DNA of 64,000 nt from Neptuniibacter marinus (GTDB taxonomy: Bacteria; Pseudomonadota; Gammaproteobacteria; Pseudomonadales; Balneatricaceae), in the NCBI RefSeq assembly GCF_001597725.1, contig NZ_LUTR01000001.1:310001-374000 (forward strand). The letters are read 5' to 3'. Position numbers and translations under genes: made by a program. This document shows positions 55,244 through 64,000 of the stretch, piece by piece; positions within the stretch are counted from its first letter, which is position 1, and each line of letters opens with the position of its first letter. A model generated the notes under the pieces. It worked only from the letters and a program-made list of their open reading frames with translations, had not been told where the DNA came from and searched no databases.

Positions 55244-56938
55244 TTAAAAATATTTTAGTAGAAACCGAGATAATAAATTATTATTCGCATCGTTCCCCGT
55301 TAAAATGTAGTGCAACACGTTATAATTATTCACCGTCCATTGCATACGCTTGTTTGCCTTATTTAGCCCACAGACTAAGATTTCGTCCCCCGGCTGAATA
55401 ATATCCAATTCACCCGGTAACATATCGACCAACTCGCCACGACGAAGCATTAAAGGAAACGCGTGTAGGTTCCGCCTCCTATCGTGAGGGTCTTTAAAAA
55501 ACAGGGATAACTTTAATTCAATTCCTTGCTGTGAAGCCTCTATTAAAGCAGGTGTTTCCTCTTCGCCTACAACAAAAGCCCAGCAATCCAGTTCATTCTG
55601 GCCAACAACACTACTCATACGGTTGATTAATGTATGCGCCCATACATCATCGTAACGGTTTTGCATCTCTTCAATAAAAATAGGGACTAAAGGCGATTTA
55701 AGATGAGCCAAAACACGGTTAGCAATAATACGTCCCTGCTCCATCACAAAATCAGCGCGACTATTTTTAAAGACCAAGCTATTTTCATGAATATTCTGCC
55801 TAACAACCGTTAAAATCTTTGGATTCAGCTCGCGCGCGGTCATGATAATCGATAGGTTATCTGCATCATTAGGGGTACCCGCCACAATACCAACCGCATC
55901 CATTACTCCCGCTTCCAGCAAAGTACTCGCTTCCGTGCCAACACCGGTTACCTGATGTGGAATATCCTCGATACTCACTGCATCTACATCCACTACCGTC
56001 AGATCGACCTCTCCCTCATCAAACGCTCGATAGAGTGCGCGCCCAAACCGTCCATGGCCACAGATAATCCAACGCCCTTTCGTACGTTGATACACACTTG
56101 ATAGTGGTCGATGGAAAGGGTTATGTATCCAGTCATAGACCAGATGCATATACGGTTCATGCGCGGCTAAAGAGAGATATTGCGCATAAGTGCGGAACGG
56201 ATCGACCACTAAATCGGTCCCAAACGAGTGTAAATTAGAGGTTGTTATATCCGATTCGGTGCGGCTAATAACCATACGGTCAGGACTTAATAACTTGCTG
56301 GCAATCGCTATAGATAGATTAACGTGATCATCATTCGTCAGCGCCATCACCCCTATACATTTATCATGCTGCAATCCTGCCGCATCTAAGAGGTCAGGCA
56401 GCGAAGCATCGGCGCAAAGAGCAGGCACTGAGATGGGAAGGTCGTCCATTTCTAACTCATCAATCCGATCGGGTTCAATATCCAATACCACAACTCGAAC
56501 ATCTCGCTTAACCAATTGACGAACAACAACCCGCCCTGTCACACCATAACCACAGACCAAATAGAAAGGCTCATTCATCTTTTTTACAGTGGAGGTAAAT
56601 GAGCGGCGGCGAAGCATACGACCAAATATAGGTTCTTGTAACAGGGCTAATGCTGTACCTATGCCGTATAACCAAGAGATAACCGTTGCGTAGATACAGA
56701 ATAACGTCCACATGCGCTGGGCGGCGGTAAACGCATAAGGGATCTCACCAAAACCAATCGTAGAGCCCATAAAGGAGACAAAATACACCGCATGGAAAAA
56801 ATCCATATGGTAAACATTGCCTTGATCATCTTGGCCTGGAACTAATACAAAGCCTAAGATCGATATGGAGTACACCACGATCATCGTAATCAGCGGCGTT
56901 TTTAAGCGCCGCAAAAAAAGGTAGATCACATTATTCAT
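55244..56938 (-). CDS. Potassium channel protein with two TrkA-N (RCK) domains
   Basis: A 564-residue protein. Two membrane helices (about 16-34 and 75-100) flank a pore loop with selectivity filter 'TIGFGE', close to TVGYGD-type filters. An RCK/TrkA-N domain follows ('FYLVCGYGVTGRVVVRQL', about 125) and a second one begins 'WIICGHGRFGRALYRAF' (about 288); both have NAD-binding glycines. The C-terminal region looks like TrkA-C. Such channels gate K+ in response to nucleotides or ions. It lies 37 bp after the four-helix protein gene and is likely co-transcribed with it. Confidence 0.9.
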   Translation of the reverse strand: MNNVIYLFLRRLKTPLITMIVVYSISILGFVLVPGQDDQGNVYHMDFFHAVYFVSFMGSTIGFGEIPYAFTAAQRMWTLFCIYATVISWLYGIGTALALLQEPIFGRMLRRRSFTSTVKKMNEPFYLVCGYGVTGRVVVRQLVKRDVRVVVLDIEPDRIDELEMDDLPISVPALCADASLPDLLDAAGLQHDKCIGVMALTNDDHVNLSIAIASKLLSPDRMVISRTESDITTSNLHSFGTDLVVDPFRTYAQYLSLAAHEPYMHLVYDWIHNPFHRPLSSVYQRTKGRWIICGHGRFGRALYRAFDEGEVDLTVVDVDAVSIEDIPHQVTGVGTEASTLLEAGVMDAVGIVAGTPNDADNLSIIMTARELNPKILTVVRQNIHENSLVFKNSRADFVMEQGRIIANRVLAHLKSPLVPIFIEEMQNRYDDVWAHTLINRMSSVVGQNELDCWAFVVGEEETPALIEASQQGIELKLSLFFKDPHDRRRNLHAFPLMLRRGELVDMLPGELDIIQPGDEILVCGLNKANKRMQWTVNNYNVLHYILTGNDANNNLLSRFLLKYF

Positions 56939-56975
56939 CGTGAATACTCAACATCACCATTAAAGGTAAACACCA

Positions 56976-57359
56976 TTAACGACGCAATAAAGCCGTTTCG
57001 ACCACCAGCAAGACCACTGAAATAATATTGGCGAGTAATGCACCGCCACTCAGCGAAATAATGCTCGACATCGTAGACGGATCCATTCCCGTACCACTAA
57101 TATGCTCTGCATATCCCCAAATACCCGCAGCAACAATAAGCTGTAGATCAACAACCAAAGAGGTTGCCAGCATTAGAGCACCAAGATGAGTGCGATCACC
57201 AAACTTAATGACCGTACAGATTAAACTTACAACAAGCGCCGCAAAAAACTCAAAAACATTATGATGTTCGGGATCAGTCAGATCTCCTATGAAAAAGCCA
57301 AAATTAAGTGTTAACGCTAATACGATGAAAAATGCGAAAATAACCTTCTCTTTGTTCAT
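56976..57359 (-). CDS. Four-helix membrane protein encoded next to the K+ channel
   Basis: A 127-residue protein with four hydrophobic segments (about 5-25, 36-52, 60-82 and 103-124). A conserved gene pair of this kind with a K+ channel occurs in pseudomonads, from my recollection under DUF6394. GGAAGGA precedes the ATG strongly. It may regulate or assemble with the channel, but no function is established. Confidence 0.75.
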   Translation of the reverse strand: MNKEKVIFAFFIVLALTLNFGFFIGDLTDPEHHNVFEFFAALVVSLICTVIKFGDRTHLGALMLATSLVVDLQLIVAAGIWGYAEHISGTGMDPSTMSSIISLSGGALLANIISVVLLVVETALLRR

Positions 57360-57549
57360 AGCATCCTTCCTGCAAACTGAACGATAATAGTTGTGATGAT
57401 TGTAACACTGGCAGTAGTTAATACCATCGAGATCACTTCAACTGCATAAAAACCTACTTTCCACTGGGAACCCTAGCCGCTATTCTTGGTCACTTAATTT
57501 TATCTGTAACTGTTTTTTCTTTAGTGTAAGCAAAATAAGGCGTTGTTAT

Positions 57550-60399
57550 ATGTTGTTAGCTTCAATTAAACGAGTACAAGCCCCTTTTTTATTCGCCCTT
57601 ATAAGTTGTCTTCTATTGTCGACAAATCTCTATGCAGAGGTTGATAAGAGCCCAATTGATCCTAAACAATATTCCGCTCTAACCTTAAACAACCAGCTCA
57701 GAGTCTTACTTATCTCCGATCCTGAAACTGATAAAGCGGCCGCATCTATGAACGTGGCTGTTGGCTCAAGCGCAAATCCAAAAGATCGTGCAGGTCTTGC
57801 TCACTTTTTAGAGCATATGCTGTTCTTAGGCACTGAAAAATATCCTGAAGCAGATGAATACCAAAACTATATCCGTTCCCATGGCGGCGGTCATAACGCT
57901 TATACATCACAAGAGAATACAAATTACTTCTTTGACGTGACCTCTGATAGTTTAGAACCGGCTCTTGATCGCTTCGCACAATTTTTTATCGCTCCGCTTT
58001 TTAATGAGAAATACGTCGATCGTGAGCGCCATGCGGTCCATTCCGAATACAAAGCTAAAATAAAAGATGATTATCGCCGTATTTATGCCGCAACCAAGCA
58101 GGTAATGAATCAAGAAAATAGCTATAACCATTTTGCGGTCGGTAATTTAGAGACCTTACATAACGATAAAACCCGCCCTATCCGCAACGAACTTATCGAC
58201 TTCTACAATCAGTATTACTCAGCAAATGTAATGACCTTAGTTGTGCTAGGAAAGGAACCTCTTGACCAGTTAGAAGCACTCGTTCGCAGTAAATTCTCGC
58301 CGGTAAAAAATAGGCAAGTGACTGAGTTCAAAACTGATGTGCCGCTGTTTGATCAGTCTAAGCTGCCACTACAAATTAACATTCAAACCGTTAAAGATAT
58401 CCATTCCCTAACGCTGACATTTCCAACCCCAGAGACACGTAGCCATTGGAAAGCCAAACCTATCTATTACATTAGCAGTTTAATGGGTTATGAGGGCCAA
58501 GGAAGTCTCCTTTCCTTCCTTAAGGAGAAGGGTTGGGCTACAGGACTCTCCGCATCTCAAGGGCACGATCTACCTACCGAATCCAGCTTGATGATCAATA
58601 TTCAGCTAACGGATAAAGGGGAAGAGCAATACCTAGCAGTAACGCAAACGGTCTTCCAATACATCGAACTTCTTAAACAACAAGGGGTTCAAGCAACCCT
58701 TTATCAAGAAGAAAAACAACTCAGTGAAATAGCTTTTCGTTTCCAAGAACAAGCTGAGCCGATTCATCTAGTCAGCAGTCTAGCGAGCCAGATGCAGCGC
58801 TTTCCAACCGAATTGGCGATCTCAGCTAATTACCTATTTGCTGACTTTAATCCAGAACTGATCCAGACATTTTTAAATCGGTTGACCCCTGAAAACATGT
58901 TATTAAGTTTAAAATCTAATAAAGAACAAACCGGTAAAATAGAACATTATTACCATGTTCCTTATACTGAAATTCCTTTTACGAAAGACATGTTGGCACA
59001 ACTACAGGTTGATAAAATCGACCCTGCGATGACGGTCAGAGCGCCTAATCCATTTATTGCCGAAGATTTAGAATTATTAACCACTCAAGCAACGGCAACT
59101 ATTCCACAAGAGATCGATAGTAGCGAAGGTTTTAGCCTGTGGCATAAAACAGAAACCAGTTTTAACATCCCACAAGCAGACCTCTATTTCACATTACAAA
59201 CACCGATCGCCAATGCCAGTCCTGAAAACTGGACCATGAATAAACTTTATACCGAGCTATTACAAGAGCAGCTTAATGAAACACTTTATGATGCTCACCT
59301 TGCAGGATTAAGTACGACAATATACCCGCATATGAAAGGTTTCACTGTTCGATTATCAGGCTACAACGACAAATTAGGTCTGTTATTAAACAGTGTTATC
59401 AACGCGATTCAAAAACCTGACTTTCAAGCCGAACGCTTTGAAATATTCAAGAAAAAATACGCTGATAGTTTAGCTAATGCACGTAAAGATAAGCCATATA
59501 ACCAAACCACTGGACGTCTATACGAGCTCCTACTACCGCAATGGGATAACCACAGCCAAACAACGGCACTGAAAAACGTAAATTTAGATACACTGAAAGC
59601 ATTTGCGACCAAACTAACCGCTGCGCCGCAACTAAAGGTTTTAACACACGGAAACTTGGATAAAGCCACAGCAATATCAATGGGTGCATTGATTAAAGAA
59701 AAACTGCTAAAAGAAAAGCCTCAGGCCGTTCCCTCGGTTGAAGTAACACAGATACCTAAAGGCCCAGCGATAAAAGAAAGTCTCACTATTAATCACAACG
59801 ACTCAGCGATCTCTATGCTGCTACAAGGGGAATCAAACAGCATTAAAACAAGAGCAGAAATCTCTTTATTAACTGAGATACTGGCCTCCCCTTTCTATAG
59901 CCAGATCAGAACAGAAAAACAGCTAGGTTATATTGTTTTTGCCACTACATTACAAATGAACAAAACACCCGCTATAGCCTTTATTGTTCAATCTCCAATC
60001 GCAAGTGCGAATATCTTAGAAAAGAATATCGATCAATTTATGGATGAATGGGACCAGAAGTTATTAAAGGTTAGCGATCAAGAACTCTCCCAATTTAAGC
60101 GTAGTGTAATCTCTCGTATCACCCGTAAAGATAATAAACTGTCGGCGCAAACCAGTCGTTATTGGAGAGAACTGGATCGGCAGGAAACCAATTTTGATAC
60201 GCGTGAGCGTTTAGCTGAATCGGTCAAGAAAATAACGTTAAATGATCTTATTAAGTGCTTTGACGCACTTCAAAATCGACGTTTAATTGTTAGTAATACA
60301 GGTAATAAATTTACCGTAGATGCTCCAGAGAAACCGAATACAGCCAGTGAACTATTCAATCAACTAAAAGCTCAACATGTAAACGTACCGGAGGCTTAA
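57550..60399 (+). CDS. M16-family zinc protease (insulinase/pitrilysin-like)
   Basis: A 949-residue periplasmic metalloprotease with a signal peptide (cleavage near 'LYA-EV'). The inverted zinc motif HxxEH is His85-x-x-Glu88-His89 in 'AHFLEHMLFLGTEKYPE', with the third ligand Glu in the 'ERHAVHSEY' region. 'GGHNAYTSQENTNYFFDV' is a further pitrilysin block, and the C-terminal half has 'EKQLGYIVFA', the R/Y signature of the inactive half. Family members degrade peptides of a few kDa. It stands alone. Confidence 0.94.
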   Translation: MLLASIKRVQAPFLFALISCLLLSTNLYAEVDKSPIDPKQYSALTLNNQLRVLLISDPETDKAAASMNVAVGSSANPKDRAGLAHFLEHMLFLGTEKYPEADEYQNYIRSHGGGHNAYTSQENTNYFFDVTSDSLEPALDRFAQFFIAPLFNEKYVDRERHAVHSEYKAKIKDDYRRIYAATKQVMNQENSYNHFAVGNLETLHNDKTRPIRNELIDFYNQYYSANVMTLVVLGKEPLDQLEALVRSKFSPVKNRQVTEFKTDVPLFDQSKLPLQINIQTVKDIHSLTLTFPTPETRSHWKAKPIYYISSLMGYEGQGSLLSFLKEKGWATGLSASQGHDLPTESSLMINIQLTDKGEEQYLAVTQTVFQYIELLKQQGVQATLYQEEKQLSEIAFRFQEQAEPIHLVSSLASQMQRFPTELAISANYLFADFNPELIQTFLNRLTPENMLLSLKSNKEQTGKIEHYYHVPYTEIPFTKDMLAQLQVDKIDPAMTVRAPNPFIAEDLELLTTQATATIPQEIDSSEGFSLWHKTETSFNIPQADLYFTLQTPIANASPENWTMNKLYTELLQEQLNETLYDAHLAGLSTTIYPHMKGFTVRLSGYNDKLGLLLNSVINAIQKPDFQAERFEIFKKKYADSLANARKDKPYNQTTGRLYELLLPQWDNHSQTTALKNVNLDTLKAFATKLTAAPQLKVLTHGNLDKATAISMGALIKEKLLKEKPQAVPSVEVTQIPKGPAIKESLTINHNDSAISMLLQGESNSIKTRAEISLLTEILASPFYSQIRTEKQLGYIVFATTLQMNKTPAIAFIVQSPIASANILEKNIDQFMDEWDQKLLKVSDQELSQFKRSVISRITRKDNKLSAQTSRYWRELDRQETNFDTRERLAESVKKITLNDLIKCFDALQNRRLIVSNTGNKFTVDAPEKPNTASELFNQLKAQHVNVPEA

Positions 60400-60445
60400 A
60401 GTCTTGGAATAAGAGGATACTAAGCTACTACAACTAAGTGTCCTC

Positions 60446-60934
60446 TTATTTTTCCTCAGACGTAATAACTTTCCTGTTTTTCTGCTGCATTTCAATCGGC
60501 CTATAGTAAACCGAATCTGTATCTTCTGGCTTCAAAAAGGCCTCACACTTTTGCCCTAATAAAACACACCGCGCCCGCTGTTCATCTTTAGCTATACGCA
60601 TAAAAACCTTTTCTTCACCCGTTAAAATCGGTGCTTTAACTTGGCCCTTAGCGCTATTATTCACATTATTTTCAGCAAAATGCACAACGACAGCAGGCGG
60701 AAGGTCACTCGGTAACTCTTTAGGGCGAATCTCAACCATCTGCTCTCGATCAAACGCCCCTCGCTGCCAATTACGGTAAGCGGTTTCACCATCAACCGTA
60801 CCGTAAAAATCCCCCTTGGGTGACGTAACTTTATATTCTAGAGTCGAGAAAAACTCCTCCTTGGCATGTCCCCATGGAGAAAAAACACTCATGCTCGTCA
60901 AAAAAATAGGGATAAGCCACTTAGTAGGCTTCAT
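60446..60934 (-). CDS. Secreted hypothetical protein, 162 residues
   Basis: Begins at the ATG at 60934 with AGAGGAA 6 bases upstream; a longer frame to 61036 would overlap sbcB by 116 bp and is rejected. The N-terminus 'MKPTKWLIPIFLTSMSVF' is a signal peptide with likely cleavage after 'GHA'. The mature part is polar, with one Cys pair ('RCVLLGQKC') that may form a disulfide. No family was recognised. The start overlaps the sbcB stop by 14 bp, so it is translated from the same mRNA. Confidence 0.7.
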   Translation of the reverse strand: MKPTKWLIPIFLTSMSVFSPWGHAKEEFFSTLEYKVTSPKGDFYGTVDGETAYRNWQRGAFDREQMVEIRPKELPSDLPPAVVVHFAENNVNNSAKGQVKAPILTGEEKVFMRIAKDEQRARCVLLGQKCEAFLKPEDTDSVYYRPIEMQQKNRKVITSEEK

Positions 60935-62387
60935 CAAATTCCTCTTCCATCGGATAAATAGCCTCGGCATAAACCGACAACTCTTCAAGTATATGCTGCT
61001 TAGTTTCGTCCTGATTATGCTCTGTATAGAGTTCATTTAAACGATTATAGAACTGTTCCATCGTCAAATGACCATTTTCGCCTTTGATCAGTTTCCCTCT
61101 TCTATAGCTTTCCCACTGCATCTGTTCTTCGTGAGTCAACACCGACGGGCAGTTCCGTGCTTTATAACGCAGCAACATCTCTTCCAAGCGGCCATCCTGA
61201 AAAGGTAGATCGATCTCTGCTAGTTCACTCGGACTTGCCATCCGCACTTGATCCATTAATTTACGATCCGTTGGTGAAAAAAATCCACCGCTATACAACA
61301 TCATATCGGGATCACTTTCAGCTTCAAATGGACTTTCACTATAGATATCGGCAATCTTGCTGGAAAGACCAGTAAAATTTCTCAACATTTGCAGATGAGT
61401 ACGACATGTATCACCGTCGATCTCTAATTTTGCGGCTTCCTCCTTATTTAACATCCCTGCGGGAGCAATAATTGGACACTTATTAACATGCACCTGCTTG
61501 AGCGCTATTTTAGGATCATTCTCATTCAAATCCGTATGCTTGGTATATAAAAGCCGACGAATCTCCTCTACAGGCAAGCTCATTAGAGGCTCGGGGTTAT
61601 AGCGAAGATCCCAAACTAGCACCCCATTTTTATTAACAGGGTGCGTTGCTAAGGGCGCCACAATAGCAGCGTTACCATGCTGGACTGGATAACGTGAGGA
61701 GATGTGTAATACTGGCTTATGACTAATAGGATCCAGTTGAGCTTGAATTGCCTGCTTTGAACGATTCTTTTGTAGGTAATCAAAAAGCTTAGGCTGTTTT
61801 TCACGTACCAGCTTTGCCATAGCTATAGTGGCATACACATCCGATAGAGCATCATGGGCGTGTCCATGATCTATATTATTTGCTTTAGTCAGATCCTCTA
61901 AACGAAGACTCTGCGAGCCATCGTCATAAACGGGCCAATTAATCCCCTCCGGTCTCAGGGAGCGAGTCAATCGCAGCATATCGATAATGTCCCAACGGGA
62001 ACATCCATTTTGCCACTCTCTAGCATAAGGATCATAAAAGTTACGATACAAGCCGTAGCGGGTCACTTCATCATCAAAACGAATACTGTTATAGCCCACA
62101 CCACAAGTGCCTGGCCGCCCTAACTGCTCCATAATCTGAGAAAAAAAATCAGCCTCACACACACCCTCCTCCATCGCTTTTTGGGGAGTAATGCCTGTAA
62201 CTAAGCACGCTTCGGGATGAGGTAACTGATCTTCACTTGGCTTACAGTAAAACATCACGGGTTCTTCAATGATATTGAGATTCTCATCTGTGCGGATACC
62301 TGCAAACTGAACAGGCCAATCACGTTTAGGATCTACACCAAAAGTTTCATAATCGTGCCAAAAAAATGTCAACGGTGCCTTAGCCAT
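60921..62387 (-). CDS. sbcB: Exodeoxyribonuclease I (SbcB)
   Basis: 3'-5' single-strand DNA exonuclease in recombination and mismatch repair. The 488-residue protein has the DEDDh active site: 'WHDYETFGVDP' (Exo I), 'YNSIRFDDEVTRYGLYRNF' (Exo II) and 'HDALSDVYATIAMAKL' (Exo III). The middle SH3-like and C-terminal helical regions follow. Length is near the E. coli enzyme (475). It is divergent from ychJ and upstream of the secreted 162-residue protein gene. Confidence 0.96.
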   Translation of the reverse strand: MAKAPLTFFWHDYETFGVDPKRDWPVQFAGIRTDENLNIIEEPVMFYCKPSEDQLPHPEACLVTGITPQKAMEEGVCEADFFSQIMEQLGRPGTCGVGYNSIRFDDEVTRYGLYRNFYDPYAREWQNGCSRWDIIDMLRLTRSLRPEGINWPVYDDGSQSLRLEDLTKANNIDHGHAHDALSDVYATIAMAKLVREKQPKLFDYLQKNRSKQAIQAQLDPISHKPVLHISSRYPVQHGNAAIVAPLATHPVNKNGVLVWDLRYNPEPLMSLPVEEIRRLLYTKHTDLNENDPKIALKQVHVNKCPIIAPAGMLNKEEAAKLEIDGDTCRTHLQMLRNFTGLSSKIADIYSESPFEAESDPDMMLYSGGFFSPTDRKLMDQVRMASPSELAEIDLPFQDGRLEEMLLRYKARNCPSVLTHEEQMQWESYRRGKLIKGENGHLTMEQFYNRLNELYTEHNQDETKQHILEELSVYAEAIYPMEEEFDEAY

Positions 62388-62513
62388 ATAAATATCCTTG
62401 AAAAACCAACAGATCTGATAGTTAGCACGAGATTTAAAGCTATATAAGTACTAACATGTCATTAATTAACTCACTATCATGCAGATTAACATTTCACTGT
62501 TAAGGGTTCACCC

Positions 62514-62939
62514 ATGTCACATCATCAGGAAGCGACGCAGAAACCATGTCCTTGTGGTTCCAACAAACCATTTGCCTATTGCTGCGAGCCTCTCGTTCAA
62601 GGCCAAAAAGCTGCCCCAACGGCAGAAGCACTTATGCGCTCTCGTTATTGCGCTTTCTCATTAGGCGCTATCGATTACTTAATTGATACTACGGCACCTG
62701 AAAACCGAGGGCCAAATGATGCAGAAATTTTAGCTGATCAAGTTAAATGTACCAACTGGACCAGTTTAAAGATTTTAGATACTGATCAAGGCACTAAAAC
62801 TGACGAAATCGGAATGGTCGAGTTTGAAGCACAGTTTGAAACTGAAGATCAAACTGGTACTTTGTATGAAAAATCTAATTTCAGAAAAGAAAATGGTTTC
62901 TGGGTTTATGTGGATGGGGAAGTAGAGGTCAAAACTTAG
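62514..62939 (+). CDS. ychJ: YchJ-family protein with SEC-C zinc motif
   Basis: A 141-residue protein: SEC-C motif 'PCPCGSNKPFAYCCEPL' (C-x-C ... C-C) near residue 12 binds zinc, then an NTF2-like domain with 'PTAEALMRSRYCAFSLGAIDYLIDT' and 'GTLYEKSNFRKENGFWVYVDG', typical of UPF0225/YchJ. Function is unknown. AAGGGT precedes the ATG by about 5 bases. It is a single gene. Confidence 0.93.
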   Translation: MSHHQEATQKPCPCGSNKPFAYCCEPLVQGQKAAPTAEALMRSRYCAFSLGAIDYLIDTTAPENRGPNDAEILADQVKCTNWTSLKILDTDQGTKTDEIGMVEFEAQFETEDQTGTLYEKSNFRKENGFWVYVDGEVEVKT

Positions 62940-63302
62940 TATTAACTCACTTAATACTTACGATAAGATCCCCTTTAGGCAAAGTATGATAGCGGCCTTA
63001 AAACAATTTCAAGGCCGATGTAAACCCATTCCCAAAAAGATCGGAATTATCACCCTTTATCTTAATTATTATTAAAGATTTTCATACACGTCGCTTTTAA
63101 CCTCAAAGCCACGTATTCTGGGGCTCTAAGCCCTATCACAGTATAAAACTTATCGAAAACCGTGCAACTTAGGCTTTTTCAGTTAATGTCAACGCTGTCA
63201 GCGTTTCAAATCTACGTTAGAATATGTGCCCTTAAGGCAGGTGGAGCTCCATCAAATATCCATCTTTTAATATGCACCTCTGCCAGAGATGTTTAGGACG
63301 TT
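62940..63302. other. Intergenic region with hairpins upstream of DUF349 gene
   Basis: About 360 bp. CGGCCTT (62993-62999) and AAGGCCG (63011-63017) form a 7-bp stem about 50 bp after ychJ, perhaps its terminator though without a T-run. GGCAGGTG near 63237 can pair imperfectly with CACCTCTGCC near 63276-63286 in the leader of the next gene. No gene was recognised. Confidence 0.45.
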
Positions 63303-64000
63303 ATGTTAGTAAGATTTTTTAAGCCCAGTTGGCAACACAGCAAATCAGACAAGCGTATTAAAGCTATAGCAAAATTACGTGATACTGATCCCCAATCACA
63401 AACCATCTTATCCCAGTTAGCATTGGAAGATAATGACGAGCTTGTGCGCTTGGCAGCAATAGAGAAACTAAACAGCCTCAGCTTATTGATTAAAATCAGT
63501 AAAAAAACAACATCTGATACGATACAGCAACAATCCTTGCATCGTATTAGTCAGCTCATATTAGGCTCTTCCCCAGACTGTTCATTAGATGAAAAACTCA
63601 GTGCACTAAAGACTATTACAGAGTGTAATTTCCTCACTCATATTGCTTTAAATAGCAGTAATGAACAGATTCGTGAGCAAGCAATTCAACAGTTAAACGA
63701 TGATTATAGCCTTTCAGTTATTGCCGAAAAAAGTCAGCGTGCAGCGGATAGAATCCAAGCAACACAGCGTATTAGCAGTGAAGAAGCACTGAACAAAATC
63801 TGCAAAACTTCACGCAACAAAGATAAAGGCGTCTTCAAAGCAGCTAGAGACAAGCTGCAAACAATAGAAGATGAGAAGGCAGAAGCCCAACGCATTCAAG
63901 CATCAATAGAGCAACTTATTCACAATACAGAACAACTGAGCCATCAAGCCTTTTTCCCATTATTTACTCCTAAATTATGCTCCCTAATCAAAGAATACGA
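63303..64000 (+). CDS. DUF349 domain protein, 3' end cut by window edge
   Basis: The frame opens at ATG 63303 with AGGA six bases upstream and is open to the window end (232 codons). The N-terminus is 'MLVRFFKPSWQHSKSDKRIKAIAKL', followed by HEAT-like helical repeats ('DNDELVRLAAIEKLNSL') and long charged helices ('DKLQTIEDEKAEAQRIQ'), matching large DUF349 proteins. The function of the family is not established. Confidence 0.82.
   Translation, partial: MLVRFFKPSWQHSKSDKRIKAIAKLRDTDPQSQTILSQLALEDNDELVRLAAIEKLNSLSLLIKISKKTTSDTIQQQSLHRISQLILGSSPDCSLDEKLSALKTITECNFLTHIALNSSNEQIREQAIQQLNDDYSLSVIAEKSQRAADRIQATQRISSEEALNKICKTSRNKDKGVFKAARDKLQTIEDEKAEAQRIQASIEQLIHNTEQLSHQAFFPLFTPKLCSLIKEY

Noticed and set aside
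60935-61036. A longer start for the secreted 162-residue protein.
   Set aside because: It would lie inside sbcB, lacks a ribosome site and would bury the clear signal peptide at an internal position.

Overview
The window looks like a chromosomal segment of a marine gammaproteobacterium, probably of the Oceanospirillales (Neptunomonas/Amphritea/Neptuniibacter-like); the genus is a guess from gene content and moderate A+T-rich composition. Supporting this are a full rsx/rnfABCDGE operon next to nth, class Ia nrdAB with yfaE, an APS-type cysH with siroheme sulfite reductase and cysG, a TonB/ExbBD iron operon, a RAYT-type transposase with REP-like repeats, and many gammaproteobacterial housekeeping genes (kdsA, trpS, yaaA, sbcB, ychJ). 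No rRNA, canonical tRNA, CRISPR array, prophage or plasmid origin was seen.

Layout. 1-9.3 kb, minus strand: rsxA-B-C-D-G-E, then a two-gene signalling cassette (receiver-CheC and PAS-GGDEF) lying between rsxE and nth. 9.4-18 kb: sulfate assimilation, with cysD-cysN on minus and, divergently, a TSUP transporter, cysI-type sulfite reductase, a DUF934 protein, cysH and cysG. cysN has what looks like a dead APS-kinase tail, which fits a pathway that reduces APS directly. 18-23.5 kb: small PCP_red protein, DEAD-box helicase, lipoprotein esterase, secreted propeller-like protein and a 36-residue basic protein. 23.6-27.4 kb: nrdA-nrdB-yfaE, preceded by two NrdR-like boxes 31 bp apart. 28-38.8 kb: mixed genes including a HugZ-like protein, kdsA, a pseudokinase fused to a SUMF1-like domain, a DUF4139 protein, a DTW-domain tRNA enzyme, cysK, a DyP peroxidase and a DUF547 protein.

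38.8-40.7 kb is the mobile/decaying part: REP-like repeats, a RAYT transposase gene whose frame is broken by a 13-bp tandem duplication, then about 800 bp of degenerate sequence with a 23-bp tandem duplication. 40.8-48.7 kb is an iron-acquisition run on minus, led by exbB-exbD-exbD-tonB and a siderophore receptor, followed by an FMN hydroxy-acid dehydrogenase, a PiuC-like dioxygenase and a periplasmic ferric-binding protein. A Fur-like box precedes exbB and an intrinsic terminator lies inside the run after the receptor. 48.8-64 kb: LysR regulator, a broken sseA, trpS, yaaA, a Tim44-like protein, a DMT transporter lacking a normal start codon, a K+ channel with two RCK domains, an M16 protease, sbcB, ychJ and a partial DUF349 gene.

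The window reads as ordinary chromosome with several local oddities (a pseudokinase fusion, a repeat-expanded RsxC, a vestigial kinase tail, a cloverleaf-sized hairpin and fresh tandem duplications) rather than one large novel system.
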